Source: Dipylidium caninum (lineage: Eukaryota; Platyhelminthes; Cestoda; Cyclophyllidea; Dipylidiidae). Taken from it: 64,000 nucleotides of DNA. A program made the position numbers and the translations under genes. Below the pieces are notes generated by a model that saw only the letters and a list, made by a program, of their open reading frames with translations, was not told the origin of the DNA and ran no database searches. This document shows positions 1 to 12,229 of this stretch, one piece after another. The stretch's first letter is position 1, and the number at the start of each line of letters is the position of its first letter. The stretch spans positions 17,730 through 81,729 of the forward strand of contig QEYB01001542.1 of assembly GCA_017562135.1 (NCBI GenBank). Reading direction: 5' to 3'.

Positions 1-1500
1 CATGTTTTTGTCTCCGTAAGCTAGTCCATTCACCTGAGTTGGCCCTCTGTCCCTGATGAACACACTCAGGCAGCAGCGTTGTACCATGAAGTGAGTTTTA
101 TGGCTGTCCAAGATCAAGGAATTTCACGGCTTGTTTTTCAGCAGAGCATGGGCCACAGAGTGGTCTGTGTCAGTCCGCAGTGGGTCAATTTCACAATACC
201 TTCTTCTCCTTAATGTACTGTGTACTGTCAGGCGTGGAGATATGAGGGCTACTTGTGTGGCGAAGCTCCTTGTGGAACAGTGTTCCCCCTGACGAGCGAC
301 GATTAGACAGTGGAGAAATTAACCATCAGATAAAGCGCTGGAATACTGCGTACCACTGTGGCACTTGGCTGACTGCATCCATCTATACGCTTATGAGGAA
401 TCTATGCGGCCTGCTGTGAACGAGGCTGATAAGAGGGAGCTACCATTTTGGGTAAGAGTAGTTGGTGATTTTATACGCATTCCTCAGACAGGTAGTATTC
501 TCTGATGAGAAGTTGAAATCTTAGGGGTTTGGAGGGTCTGTGCTCACCACTGCACACCCCATAATGTGGAAGTAGCGTTGGTTGATGAGAAAGCAGAGCA
601 GGCGTAGAGAGGGAAGGATGTGGAGATGAAGTGTTTGCTTCGCGTATGAGTATGGAATAAGACGAGTACGCTGGAGATGACCTATGCCATGTCTAGCGCC
701 GTGGCCGCCTCGTCTCCCATTTGCTTTCTGTCAATTACCCTTTCGTGTCCAGCCAAACTGTGGTTTCTATATTTTTGCGCTTTTTGCATTACATTTCCAA
801 GTGAACGATTTTGCATTTTCCATGTAACGGCTGTGTTACTTGGAATACACATTTTCTTTGGAATCATGCCCTCTTTTAGCCCTAATCAAATGTGGTGTCC
901 GCATATGACCACATACGGGTGTACAATCTCCAAAATTCATTGTTTGAGCTCTAACAGGAAAGCAAACCAATTCAGATGGATGAACTGGTCTATTAAATTT
1001 GTCTTCGCTCCTCCGCTCTCCTCCGAAGTCGGCAGTTCCATGTTCTAATCACGGTGATATTCTCTAACCATTTTTTCGAATTGGCCTCCAACTCTCATTC
1101 CATCCTGTTGTATTCAATTCCACATTTCTCATAGCCTCCATAATTGTGATGCCTCACCACGAAAACTTTTTTATTTATCGCCCTTTATGCGTGTGTCCGA
1201 CTAATCTTTCGTATACTCTGCAAAGTGAGCTCATATTAATTTTCGCTCTGCGTAGACAAGGTAAGTGGGACAAACGTATTGTACTCTACACACGATGGCG
1301 GATTCCTCGACTCATTTTACGGATCTTCTCCATGTTGATCAAGTTTGAGAGGAGAGAAGTTTCCCTGTTCTGAACTTGCGCCTAATCTGAAATTTTCGTA
1401 ATTAAACGTATTCAAGCTTATTTTACAAACGGGTGCCTTTCTCCACCTTCCACTCCGCTTTTATTTTGCCAGCGATTTGAAATCTGCAAATATGGAAATC
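1..1500. other. No supported gene
   Basis: Both strands hold only short open frames with no signal peptide, TATA-to-start arrangement or family exon that I can recognise. I see no RNA gene and no simple repeat. Confidence 0.5.
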
Positions 1501-1502
1501 GA

Positions 1503-1990
1503 GGGAACAGTAAAATGCATTCCTTGTGGACTCACCATAAGCACAAACGCTTATTTCATGGTTTCCTGCTTAATACCTTAGCCGTCTTTCATTTGATGAC
1601 AATTTTCAGAGGAGAAAGTAAATACAGGATAGCAGAGGTCACCTGTTTTTGTGAGTGCGTGCTCACTTCTGTCTGCTTCAATAATCCTCTGCCGTATGCA
1701 TCCAATCGTTCCCCAAAAAGAACCTTAGTCTCCTCATTTATTCCCAATTTTATTGTTTACATATGGTTTTCTGCACCATTGTGGAAAACCACATTGGAGA
1801 ACGCCGCAATACCTCCACTCTTCCCCTCAGCTGCTGCGGTTCATACCCAACGCCTTCTACTTCGTCTTGCATTGAAAATTATGACCTCTGATCCATGTTG
1901 GTCTCTCACGGACTTGGCTGTCGCCCCCTAAAACTGTTTTTTCATCCGGCTTAATACTTAATACACGTTATAGTGCACAAAATGGGATGT
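1503..1990. repeat. Segmental duplication, inverted mate at 18,400-18,970
   Basis: This block reappears in reverse complement at about 18,400-18,970. Each copy contains a long open frame in the same register (1,515-1,931 on + here, 18,689-18,961 on - there). Their translations share segments such as YRIAEVTCFCECVLTSVCF. The distal part of the second copy is in another frame, so coding status is doubtful. I read it as duplicated intergenic DNA around the secreted-protein family. Confidence 0.7.
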
Positions 1991-2110
1991 ACGTTGTTTA
2001 TTCTCGACTTCGAAACTTTGAACGGTTTGAGCTTAATTACTAAGGACGCGATCCATTTGCGACTGTAGACCTTAAAGTTAGCAATATAAAGTCAGGTAAT
2101 TATGAATGAC
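1985..2110. repeat. Direct repeat with 37,080-37,205
   Basis: Both copies contain the string GCAATATAAAGTCAGG followed by AATTA.GAATGAC, with matching sequence for about 100 nt upstream. The copy at 37 kb directly follows a family exon 1 remnant, so this is family-associated flanking DNA. Confidence 0.65.
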
Positions 2111-2149
2111 AATTGCGCGCCTTAAATAGAGATAAATCTGGATGCTACA

Positions 2150-2450
2150 GTCGCAAGCAAGTGCACCATAGAGAGCGGTGACACATGTCTCGGTTAGCCA
2201 CGGCAAGTACGAAATCCTGCAGCCTTCCCGTGACGCAACATAATGTGAAGTGACCGTCTTTTCCACGTCCCACACGCTAACTAAACAAGAAGGACAATTT
2301 CAGTGACAGCGTTTCTCAGTTTCCCCATGTAGAAGTTATATTGATGCTTCTTTTCAGTCACCTCATGGTGGTTGGTGTAGCACCCGTTAATTTAATCTGC
2401 CCCATTTTCTTCTCAAGTCTAAACGATGAATTTTCAAGTCCAAACTCCAG
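2150..2450. repeat. Segmental duplication, inverted mate at 15,400-15,640
   Basis: Matching landmarks read in opposite directions: ACGGTCACTTCACATC and ATTCATCGTTTAGACT at 15.4-15.6 kb have their complements here. Order is preserved, so it is one inverted duplication with small indels. Confidence 0.7.
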
Positions 2451-2546
2451 TAATTCTGAGGCGTCTCACTTTGTACCAGACCTGCGATGCAATATGACGA
2501 TTATCAACGTTGTGCGCTCTTTTAATTCCTTCAAATGTCGTGAGTT

Positions 2547-2945
2547 ATGAGGCTGTCATTAGCTCTAGTCTTGGCGTTTATACCAATGATCTCCAAAACA
2601 ACTCGTGCACCAGGCCTCCATTTCCGTTGCGGTCGGTTTTTTGCGGCGAAGCAAAAGTCTGACTTACAGCATGTGCGCAGTCCTCAAACGGTGTATTTCT
2701 GTTATACAGCGCCTTGTGAGCCACCGAACCTCGTCAATGAGCACTACGATGTAATGCGAGTCTTGAATCATCTGCCTTGGGAGACTTTGAGGAATACATT
2801 AATCGGAGGATGTACAAGAACATGGCACACCTTGGCCTATTTGGGGATATTTAATGAGCTGAGTTGCGTAAACCTCACGACATGCACTGCTTCTCTTTAC
2901 AATGACGGTGAAATAGTTCAAAGTGGTGAGCATTTGCAGGTATAA
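2547..2945 (+). pseudogene. Secreted-family copy, exons 1-2, no exon 3 found
   Basis: Exon 1 (2,547-2,631) gives a good signal peptide, MRLSLALVLAFIPMISKTTR, and ends in phase 1 before a weak GTCGGT donor. The acceptor TTATACAG precedes exon 2 at 2,710, which restores the family opening A-P-C-E-P-P and the helix-like segment HYDVMRVLNHLPWETLRN. After about residue 35 of exon 2 the similarity to the other copies fades, and the frame stops at 2,943-2,945 without the conserved 256-nt exon end. The frame is also open straight through the intron. I see no TATA box upstream and no recognisable exon 3 downstream. It is either a decayed copy or a diverged short gene. Confidence 0.5.
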
Positions 2946-3789
2946 TAAAGCAAAATTCAGTTTGAAAGAAATATAAACGGAGGGAGCGCGGATGTTCGAA
3001 ATTTGTTCCCTGACTGTTGCGTTATAACAAATCGATTTGGACGTTCACACATAAGGAATATACACCATCCATCTCCTTCACCGAATGTTGTTGTACAACT
3101 TGTATTCATGGTGTTTCCCCATATAAGCTCATTGTTTGCGTGTAACGCTGAGGCTGTAGCGACATGCTAGCCACGAAGCTGGATCGAGAAACATGAACAA
3201 TTGACTGAATCGCATTGATCAGTGAGTTTGGTTGGGATTTCGATTTAATGGCGCACTACTTCTTCACTCACATAAGTGCTGGGACAGCGTAGAGTTCCGT
3301 CTGGCATTGATAGCGCGGCCGGTCTGTTATGAGTGCGAGGCAACTGAGTGCGTGTATCGGCGTGAGTTATCGTGTACCAGCAAATCCTCCTCGTGTACTG
3401 TCTACGTAACTCGCTACATTGACGGAAGAGAAGGCAAGTTGTGACTACCAAACCATGTATTGGCAAGTCGTCTTGAGAACGAGGTCTTTGGTGGGTCTGA
3501 TGAAGCGTTGAATGCGACGTGGTTCTTAAGCGTTAATTATGTATTCTTTGTATGCATGCTAAGGGGCTGACTGCAATAGTCAGCATGGCATTAATTAACT
3601 TGGCTTATTGAATGAAATTTCTGGGTCATGTAGCAGAATGCTTATTCCTCTCTGTTCTAATGGCCTCTATAGTAGTTAGGGTAATGCAACAGATGCACAA
3701 ACAGAGTCAAGGGTGGAGCCTCTGGAAACGTGCTCTAAAACCCCATCTTGTGACGCTGTCGATAAATGCCGAAACTGGGATATATGGGA

Positions 3790-5080
3790 TGGGAAAGCTT
3801 TTGAGCTAGCAAACATTTATGTCTACTTGAGCTGATTTGTGTAACCAACTGGAGGCATCGTGAGGTTGAGTATAAAGGCTTTCTCAGTCAGTAGATGGTA
3901 CTTTTGCCGTGGGGGCTTGCCGGAGCTCAAATGAGGACACTGGTAACCTCACTTCATTTGGAGCATGTACATGAACGAGTAGCCTGTGGACACACTTGAT
4001 TTCCCTTTCTCTCACCTCCGCGTCTTAAGACTAACCGAACGCTACGTGTGAGTGCCATAATCTCTTCACCGTTTTACCACCTCCCTCCAAAGTATAGACT
4101 ATTTGACCGACGCTCTTGAAAGGGCGAATATAAATTAAATACGGAAATGACCCCTCCCAGGCATCAATAATTCAACTTCAGTCGGAACACCGCTGCCCTG
4201 TTGTCAGCTCCGGAGAGCGATTTCCATGGTTACTTTCTACAGGGTCCTACCACCAACGCAATAAAACCTAGACGTCAGCCCGTTGGCATGGCGTCCGCAG
4301 ACTCCCATCTCCCGTCTTGTTCTTTCAGCCACATTTGCGAAACATTGCATCCTTATCAGTCGGCCGAAATAAAAAAAACTTTGGCGCTTGCCATTGCGAT
4401 ACTTTTTAACTTTAATGTCCTCACACAACTATGGTTAATCATTCTGCAACAGAAGAGCGTTGACTACAGCGATAGTAAACAAAAAGGCTGAATGTGACTT
4501 TGTTTGACGTCTACATGGCTTTGGGGATACCCAGAGGAAAGTGTTCGACACAAGTAGTGACTGAGAGATAATCGCTTTGGGAATAAAGCGGTCCTCAAAC
4601 CTCAGCAATATTTGCAGCGAAGTAAAAATGAATTCACGGATTAAGTACATTAAGCTCACGACAGCTTGACTAGCTAGTAAACATTTCTGTATGCTAGAGC
4701 ATATTTGGGTAACCAACCGCATACATCGTGGGTTGAGTACAAGGGCTTTTGACGTAACGGCTTGCAAGAGCTCAAATGAGCACACTGGTGACCTCACTCC
4801 TGTTGAAGCAATTGCGTGAATGTGTAGCCGCTGCACACACCTCCGCGTCTTTAACCATTCAAGCGCTGTGAGTGAGTAGAATTAGTTGGCACAAATTTAT
4901 GAGCTTGCCACGGTCTCTTTACCGTTGTATCGCCTCGCCCCAAAATGTAGACTGTTTGTCTAATGTCCTCGAAGGAGCGAAAATAAATTAAACATGGAAA
5001 TGACCTATGCCAAGTATCAGTTATTCCGCCTCAGTTGAATCGCCGCTGCCAGGTATTCGGCTTTGGAGAGCTAAATTTGG
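3790..5080. repeat. Two tandem direct repeats (3,790-4,225 and 4,640-5,075)
   Basis: The two units share ordered landmarks: GAGCTCAAATGAG, ACCTCCGCGTCTT, a GAA.ATAAATTAAA string and GGAAATGACC. The unit period is about 850 nt. The first unit has TATAAAGG near 3,870 where the second has a diverged form. I find no convincing gene downstream of either. Confidence 0.7.
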
Positions 5081-5299
5081 AGACATCACATTGACAGTCA
5101 ACATCGTTAAATGATGTAAACACTTAGCGTGTAGGAGATAGACCAAAGAAGTGTTGCTGGAGACGCTGAAAATTTTGGATAAACTTACATGAATTTCGTC
5201 ATTGTTAGCCTAGAGATTTGTTTCTGGCTTGCTTGGCGCTGTCGAACTGGCGACAATGGTGACATGGCAGGTTAGCAAATCGGACAGGCTGTCAAATAC

Positions 5300-5460
5300 G
5301 ACGATATTGTGAGGAAAGGCTGGTTGCTTGCGAATCTCCGCCAAACAAGACTGGTTACATATGCCCTGAAGGCAGATATGATCGCGCTAAAGCGGAAGTT
5401 TGACGTTATCTCTCACCCTTTGATCAGGACATCTCAGTTTAGATTGTTTCTGCCTGTCTT
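5300..5460 (+). repeat. Family-flank repeat block
   Basis: This is a diverged copy of a block also seen at 12,590-12,780 (inverted), 29,920-30,080 (inverted), 45,700-45,870 and, through the fold-back, 63,740-63,960. The common order is a GAGGA(G)A run, a weak TATA-like ATATGG, then a TTTGACCGCGTCAC-like string. It marks former flanks of the secreted-protein units. Confidence 0.55.
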
Positions 5461-5469
5461 ACTAACCAG

Positions 5470-8100
5470 TGAAAGCAAAGGACAGACAAGGTGTACTCTT
5501 GGTGGACTGTTACCTGTACTTTGTTCCTCTCAGTCGCGAACCTTAATGTCCCTGTCTCTAGTTGGCAACTAGGAATCTATAGGAGGCCAGTGTGATGTTC
5601 CACTTACACTGTGAAGGAGGGAGGAGAGGCAGATTATGCGTTTAAATCAATAAGTCGAATAAGTGTTGATTTGGACTTATACGATAATAGGCATGTGGCA
5701 GGGCGATTGAAGAATGGCAATCTTCGCCAAATATCTACGTATTCAACACATTCTCACACAACGCCTATCTCGTTTAGGTCGGCGTCGGCAAGGTTAAAAT
5801 CATTTTTGACATTGCATTCTTCACTGCAACGCGCTTGCCGTTTAAGTCATTGGTGTTCAAATTTGCACTGTTTGTCTCTGAGTTTGTGAGATGAAGAGGC
5901 CCACTTGAGACGCCACAAGAGCTAAATCCGCAGGAGACTATACAGTGACCCAAAAAGTCTAAGCTGAGGAGGTGACGTGTTCCAATAGTGAGTCGATGGT
6001 TGCCAACCCGCGCATTTACGCAGTTACACCTGCCTCAGAGCGTAGGTTGGCGGAGGCACCTAGAATAGGATAGCGTCCAACCAGCCTCTTCTCAAAATGT
6101 CGCTTTAATGGGTGGCCTGTGTGGTTTGACTCACTACTTGCCCTGGTCGCATCGCCGCCGCTCAGTAGCCTTATTGAGGGAGTGACTTTATCGAGCAAGA
6201 GATTTTCCCTTTTTGGTAGCCTGCAGACGCGTCGATGCAACAAATCACTACTTGCCACAGTCAGATAGCTCTGGTATGCACAACTTCACTCTTTCGAATG
6301 CTGAGGATTCGAAGCCTCCCACTGCACGACTAGAGGGACTTAACAAGAGGCCTTGGTGAGTGAAATGTCAGAGACAAAAGGGGGTTGAGAGAACGAGGAC
6401 TTAAACACCTTCAACATACGAATGTGTTTAAAGATTGCTTACGGTGGAGGTCACGTGTAGGCGACAATTACTGTACTCGATTCAACAAAATTTGATGTTA
6501 TTCGAATGCGTCACGACTGCAGGATTAGTCAGTCAAGTAAGCCCAAGCGCCTGCGGAGTGAAGCAGGTGTACATTTGGTAACCGGGCGAACCTAACTCGG
6601 GTGCACACAAACTCGCAATGGAGCGAGGTGCTTCGGCGCTGCAAGCTAAAATTTGAAGTAGGCTGCCCCCTCTCTCTCGCGTATTGCTAGCATTCTCTCG
6701 GTACAGGTCTTCCACACTTTCCCTTACGTGTACCCGTTGGTTTAACTACTACCAAAGGCATATCACACTTCTGTAACGCGATGTGATCAACTGAATGCCA
6801 TTTGGCGGAACGCGTATTCCTAAAATTTCAACGAAATACATGATGAGCATGATGTCCACACAACGTCTATCGCGCCTAAACCTAAGGATAGCCTTTTGTC
6901 TCATCATTTGACCGGGCGTAAAGAAGGTCACATTTGTCTCTACAATTACATTCTCGACTTTAACACGATTGTTGTTGAGGTGGTTAGAGATCACCCGTCC
7001 ATTGCAACAGCGCATTCTCATTCTTTGGCACACGCAAATTTCGTCATTGCGGGCACCCTTTAGTCAGACAGCAACACTCCATTCAGGCCCAGATGATGCA
7101 CAATGCGACAGTGTGGAGGAAGAACATGACGAAATTTAGGTGACCAAGTGCCAGGCCAACTAACAATAGGTGTGTAAGGATGAACAACACATAGAAAATG
7201 CCCAGTTGCCGTTTTGGACTTATCAAGTTGGGTTAGCCGTCAGGCGAGACGGTGAAAACTATTTCTCTTTCTATTTCCGTCATGGGCTGAGCGGGTGTCA
7301 GTCATGTATTTAACGCCAGTGAAGAAGATAAACCACAGACGTTCTTAGTGAAATGAATAAAGTACCCGCACTTTTTGTGAACAAATCTCTCCCGGTAGTG
7401 TACCATCCGCAGAATTGGAGGCAGTCGCTGTTGCCGAGTAGAAGGCATTTCCATTTACTCAATCCCGAGTCTTCGTCTACAAATGGTCAAACTTTCCCTG
7501 TCCGCCTCAAGTTATCGTAGAAGAAGAAGTGTCGCATACGTTCTTCTTCAGCGATCTCACCAATTAATCACTTTTGGGTGTGTTCCCTAACAAGGTATCA
7601 CAATTTCTCCGCCCACGTCTATAAAAATAATAGCCACGCATCACCTCTAAGCTGAGAATGAAGTACAAACAACTCACGTAGTTCGTGCTAAAATTTTATT
7701 TATTGTAAACCTTTCATACAATACCAGGGTGACGCAAGGCAGAATCAGAAAAACGAGTGATTCATATTGTGAAACATGCTTGTCAAGCTCAACTTTGTCC
7801 ATGCAACTGGATTCTTGGATGTAGCATGTTTGTTCGTGAGGCGGTTGGAGTTCACCGTCCACTCTATTGGGCGCATTTTACCCTTATGAGGTCTCCAGTT
7901 TTGTGTCATTGCGAACTATTTCGTCTGTGTCACAACTGCAAATGATTATTTTTCCTCAAATTTTCATTCCCACCACCTCCCGGGAGAAGTGGCCCGAATT
8001 CTTAAGCTCTGCAGCTATGATGAGTAGCTGTATGAAAGAATGAACACAAGCATGCTGTCGCTTCATTCCCTACCTACATGCACATAGGATGAAGGAAAAC
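5470..8100. other. No supported gene
   Basis: Only unsupported open frames occur here. One minus-strand frame at 6,749-7,033 contains a segment faintly like the family helix (VDIMLIMYFVEILG). It has no Pro-Cys start, splice sites or exon 1, so I do not call it. Confidence 0.5.
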
Positions 8101-8139
8101 CAAGATTAATATTAGACGCATTCTTTCAGTGGTGTTATT

Positions 8140-8400
8140 TGGAGTGAGACTACCAGTGCACTCACTTGAACTCTCATTCACATCCAAGTCAAAACACCGT
8201 CGATTCACTGAGACAGTGCGCAAAAAGAATTAGATGGCACACAAATGTGTACCTGCAGGTGTCTCTTCCCCTTTTGACCGTCTCACCCAACTCACTTTAA
8301 ACTAATGTTAACACCTGCGTGATAGAAAGAAATAAATGCACTATGGAAATGACATATACTGGGTAATTGATTCAATCTCTGCTGTAACACAGCCCAAATT
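8140..8400. repeat. Third, diverged copy of the 3.8/4.7 kb tandem repeat
   Basis: It shares the ordered strings AGAATTAGATGGCACA-like, GAAATAAATGCACTATGG and GGAAATGACATAT with the 4,640-5,075 unit. It is in the same orientation. Confidence 0.55.
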
Positions 8401-8410
8401 TCACCAAGTA

Positions 8411-8472
8411 AAATTATTATTGGTCACTCAATGCTGAAATGCCCAAGGAGTGTCCACCAATAATAATAATTT
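8411..8472. repeat. Inverted repeat with 14-nt arms
   Basis: AAATTATTATTGGT at 8,411-8,424 is mirrored by ACCAATAATAATAATTT at 8,456-8,472. The only difference is one extra AAT unit. The loop is about 31 nt. It could be a hairpin or the remains of a very short foldback element. Confidence 0.6.
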
Positions 8473-9350
8473 CCTACAGCCAGGCGGAAACGTAACAGCG
8501 GCGGAGTCCTACTGTCATGAAATTGTTGCTACGCATGAGAAACTTAAGAACAATCATAACCATTAATAGCCAATCTGCGCGGCGTATTGTTACTAGACGA
8601 CAAGGCACGAAGAGCACAAATTAAATAACTTTCTGACAATAACAGATCCTGCCGCATCCTCCACATATACCCGATATTTCACCGAACGACTATTGCCTTT
8701 CCCCTAATTACGAGTTACTTATGGAAGAGATAAAAAAAGATGCCATGGAAGACTTCGGATAGTTTATAAGCTTCATTCTTTGGCATAGAGTAGCAGAAGC
8801 CAATGAATGAGGTCAGCAGGGGAATGGAAATCATCAAACGAAAATCATCATTTGCTCTTCGAGTGTTGGAATAAAAGGGGGAAATTTCGGTAAAACGTGT
8901 TTTGTGTGCCGGATGTCAGTTGAACTTTGAAAACACTTCTGTTGTGGGAGAAATAAAAGCACAGACACGAGTACGAGAATGTGGGAGATAGTGTGCCAAC
9001 TCACAAACTTGGTCATTTCAGCTAATTCATGGCTGAGACATACACCGATCACATCACCTATGCCCTTAAGCATCCCAATTCTTAACTGCCTCAATCCAAT
9101 CCCCACTTCGTTGTTCCCGAAATGTACACACTGCATTGCCCCTCCCATAACAACTTATCGTTAGTCGAGGTCGCTTATTTTGTGGAAAAGCGAATGAGTG
9201 AAATGGAAGCATACTTAATGGGTTAACAAAGGCAGTATGGTACTGAAATTCTAGTCGAACAACTAGATTTCACTCTCCCTGGGTGCAACACGAGGTGAGA
9301 AACCATCAGCACACGAACTCTACTGGACCAATAGACTTTTCTCTATAGCA

Positions 9351-9490
9351 TATATAAATGAGAAGGATTGAAGGAGGCATTCGTGTTGTCAAAGTTCAGC
9401 GCCATGTTGATTTAATTGATAGCCTATCTAATATACCTCCTTACCATGCCCCTCAGCACTTCGTAACTTTCCAAGGGAGCTGTGGAACGG
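9351..9490 (+). pseudogene. Secreted-family promoter plus exon 1 remnant
   Basis: TATATAAATG at 9,351 is followed by the family leader GGATTGAAGGAGGC. An ATG at 9,404 lies 53 nt downstream, the usual family spacing. The exon then reads M-L-I-stop-L-I-A-Y-L, aligning with MLIIMTAYLLGLLTS of the 14 kb copy but carrying TAA at codon 4 and a second stop soon after. No exon 2 or 3 follows. Downstream DNA (9,480-9,560) instead resembles 27,030-27,110. Confidence 0.7.
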
Positions 9491-9499
9491 TAAAGTACT

Positions 9500-10700
9500 C
9501 CAAACTGGCAGGTGGACGGCACTTCAACCAGAGACGATCCTGCCGTCGCATCATGTGTTTGCGAAGCTACGAGACGCGGGATGAGCCATATCCAAGAAAA
9601 GGCAGACTACAAAATGTCCCCGTAGTCAACCGACATGCTAATTTAATCCGAGCATCCCACCCGATTTATGCTCTTGCTGAGGATTCTTCAACGTTTCTCC
9701 ACTTGCCACAGATGAACTTGTCCCGAAAAGCCGTCGTCAAAAGTGTGAGGACCTGTTTTCTAATAATCGACAAAGAAGTACTACACGGAATGTTTTATTG
9801 AAGCAGAAAAGCAGCGAACGAAGCGAGGACAAGTGTAGGTCACTTGAGTTGATGCTCCAGTTTAGTTCGTCGCACATCGCTTGCAAGCATGCCGGGACGG
9901 TAAACACCCAGGCGAGATAGAGCTTAAGTTTGCAGGTTATTCGCTGGTGTCCCATAACGCACATTGGTTTCCACGCTCACAACCGCATCGTGTTCACAGC
10001 GTACGGGCCATGCAACAGACGCCACACAGAACTCGATGCGGTCGTCACGACTGATAAGGCAAAAAGACAATGATGCGCTGTATTCTGTGCTGTGAGTTGC
10101 AAATCGTAATCCTCATCTCACGACCAATATGAAGTTCAATCTGCCATTTACACGTAGAAACCTAAGTCACAAGAGATGAAAATAAGAAGATTTAGAGACA
10201 AGGTTATAGCTTGCCCTCTGTAAGTGTGCTGGATATTATATATAATATCCAGATTTTGACTATCACGTTGGACTGATTGGGAGAGCGTTCGTGGCTGTTT
10301 AGTCAAGGCAATCGTTTGCCTTCGTAGGCGGTAGGGACACCTACCGACAGCTAAGTTGAAACCAGTCTTTCAGCAACACATAAGATAAAATGCTTCTGAT
10401 CCAAATGCAGCCATGCAGTGCACTGGAAATGACTGCGGAAACTGTATGAGCGGGGTCGAATTTTGCAGAGATCACCTTTTACTTCCATATAAACGTTTTT
10501 TGCCATGGGACGTGACGCAAGTGATTTCATCAAATGACTTCAAACCGTCCTTAATTTCCATTTGCACGTGATCTTTCAAGGTTGACTCAGAAACCGCCTA
10601 TTAGCTGGATGAATTCAATCATACGTCCTCAAAGCCTTCATTTAAATTCACCGGGAATGTATAAAGAATGTGCTATTGGAAAGAACGAGGGTCACTACCC
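9500..10700. other. No supported gene
   Basis: A 147-aa frame (9,358-9,801 +) overlaps the exon 1 remnant in another reading frame and is not supported. The only clear structure is the palindrome at 10,229-10,252. Confidence 0.5.
10229..10252. repeat. Perfect 24-nt palindrome
   Basis: CTGGATATTATA and its exact complement TATAATATCCAG abut with no loop. It may extrude as a cruciform or bind a dimeric protein, but nothing nearby shows a role. Confidence 0.85.
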
Positions 10701-10714
10701 AATGCAGAGTCTGC

Positions 10715-11511
10715 TTTATTGAGATGCAGACGCCGCATACGATACAGGATCAGCTAACTGGCGTCAGGTAACAGCCATTCTAGACGAGTCGACAAGCGGA
10801 TTTTGAAATGAATGAAGTAAAACGTCTCACCACTTTCCATCGAACACGTTCATTTCTATTTGCCAACGACACTTATGAGACTGTGTCCAGCACTAGGTGG
10901 TTCGCAACCTTAAGTACAGACACCTCGAGCATCTAAATATCAACTTGAAAGCGACATGTGAATCCAAATGCTTCGATGGTGCAAGCGCCCCGGAACACCC
11001 TGTAAGGGAAAGGTGGAGAGAAATGCGGAAAATGAGGTAATTTTGGGCCAAATTACTTGCAAATCTCCTGTACAGACTAAACGGAATCAGAGTGGGTGCC
11101 TTCATCCATCATCAGTGTTTTAAACTCCTGACTATCCACAACAAATCGCCTCACAATCGTTCCTCATTTCGATTTGCCCCTGTAAGCCAACATGTGTCGT
11201 GCACCGGTTCTCTCTCCGATCAACACATTCCTGAAAGTCTGGTGTGCCAGATATTGCACCACTCTCTTTAACTCGTAAAGCTCTCGACGATGTCCCGTGG
11301 CCAACGAGGAGTTGTGTGAAAAGAGAGCTGTGAAAATGCAGTGAGCAAGTCGCTTGATGAGGTGAAGAAAGTAAGGAAAATCACCCAGAAGGACTATGTA
11401 AGTGGAAACACAGGCTGTCGCTACCGTCTTATGCGGTGCCGTATAACGCGCGAAAATGATGAAGTGGGAGGTGAGGAGGGGTTGTACCTAGGCTATCACG
11501 AAGATCGGCAT
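10715..11511 (-). pseudogene. Secreted-family pseudogene, all three exons
   Basis: Exon 1 starts at 11,511 and aligns with MTIFATVYSLCLLTS of the 25.7 kb copy but has TAG at codon 8. The TATA position has decayed to ACAAATAAG. Exon 2 (about 11,057-11,312) keeps LAHQTFRNVLIGERTGARHM. Its start is frameshifted, its acceptor is lost, and it has TGA at 11,164-11,166 where sister copies encode Trp. Exon 3 (to 10,780) has TAG at 10,933-10,935 and a further TAA. AATAAA survives at 10,715-10,720. The copy at 15.96-16.38 kb is its closest relative. Confidence 0.85.
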
Positions 11512-11549
11512 GTCACTAGATTCTGTCTTCACGCAGGCCTCCTCCAATT

Positions 11550-12220
11550 CCCCCAACTTATTTGTGCCTTGACAAGAATTGTACTGATTCATTCCGTGAT
11601 GCGCTCAGTAACAGTGGGAGCTACTTGCTGGACCAACAAGTTAACGCATGATTAACACATTGACCAAAAGAAATAACTGTAATTTTTCATACTCACTTCA
11701 TTATACGTACAACCGCGAACCTGCGTAGACAAGGAAAAGGTTGGTCATTTTGTCCCCAGAATCTACATCGTCTCTATCTCCTGCAACACTTGTTTATCTC
11801 GTGTATTAACCTCCCTCTCGCATCTAATAATGCACAACCTCCTCTTCAACCATTCTCTTCGGCACATGGTGACTTCTCGCTGCAGTCGTCTGCTACGCTC
11901 ATGTCCATGGCTTCAAAGGCGCTTATAGTGCCAGTGGATTTGATGCTCTACTTCTAGCGTCTAAATGAAGTGCGGTCGAGGTCAATGTGTGTGCGGTGTC
12001 AATTTCCAGACTAAACTTAAAAAAGTTTGCCATTTTCTAGGCGGCCTACGCCAGAAAGCTAGACGCTATCGCGAGAAGAATCTCCAGAGGAAGTGTTCCT
12101 ACTTTCAGTATGGTCAAGAGGCAACCAACTACGTAGCAATCCGGCTTCAATTTCATCACTGGCTGCTGACCGCTTTGTCCAACAGATCTGATGTCGTTGG
12201 CAGATGACCACCGCCTGGCA
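11550..12220. other. No supported gene
   Basis: This stretch lies upstream of the minus-strand pseudogene. It contains only short frames with no splice-linked exon. Confidence 0.45.
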
Positions 12221-12229
12221 TAGGCGATG

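Noticed and set aside
9358..9801. 147-aa plus-strand frame
   Set aside because: It starts in the dead family leader in the wrong frame and is not conserved in the related 27 kb block.
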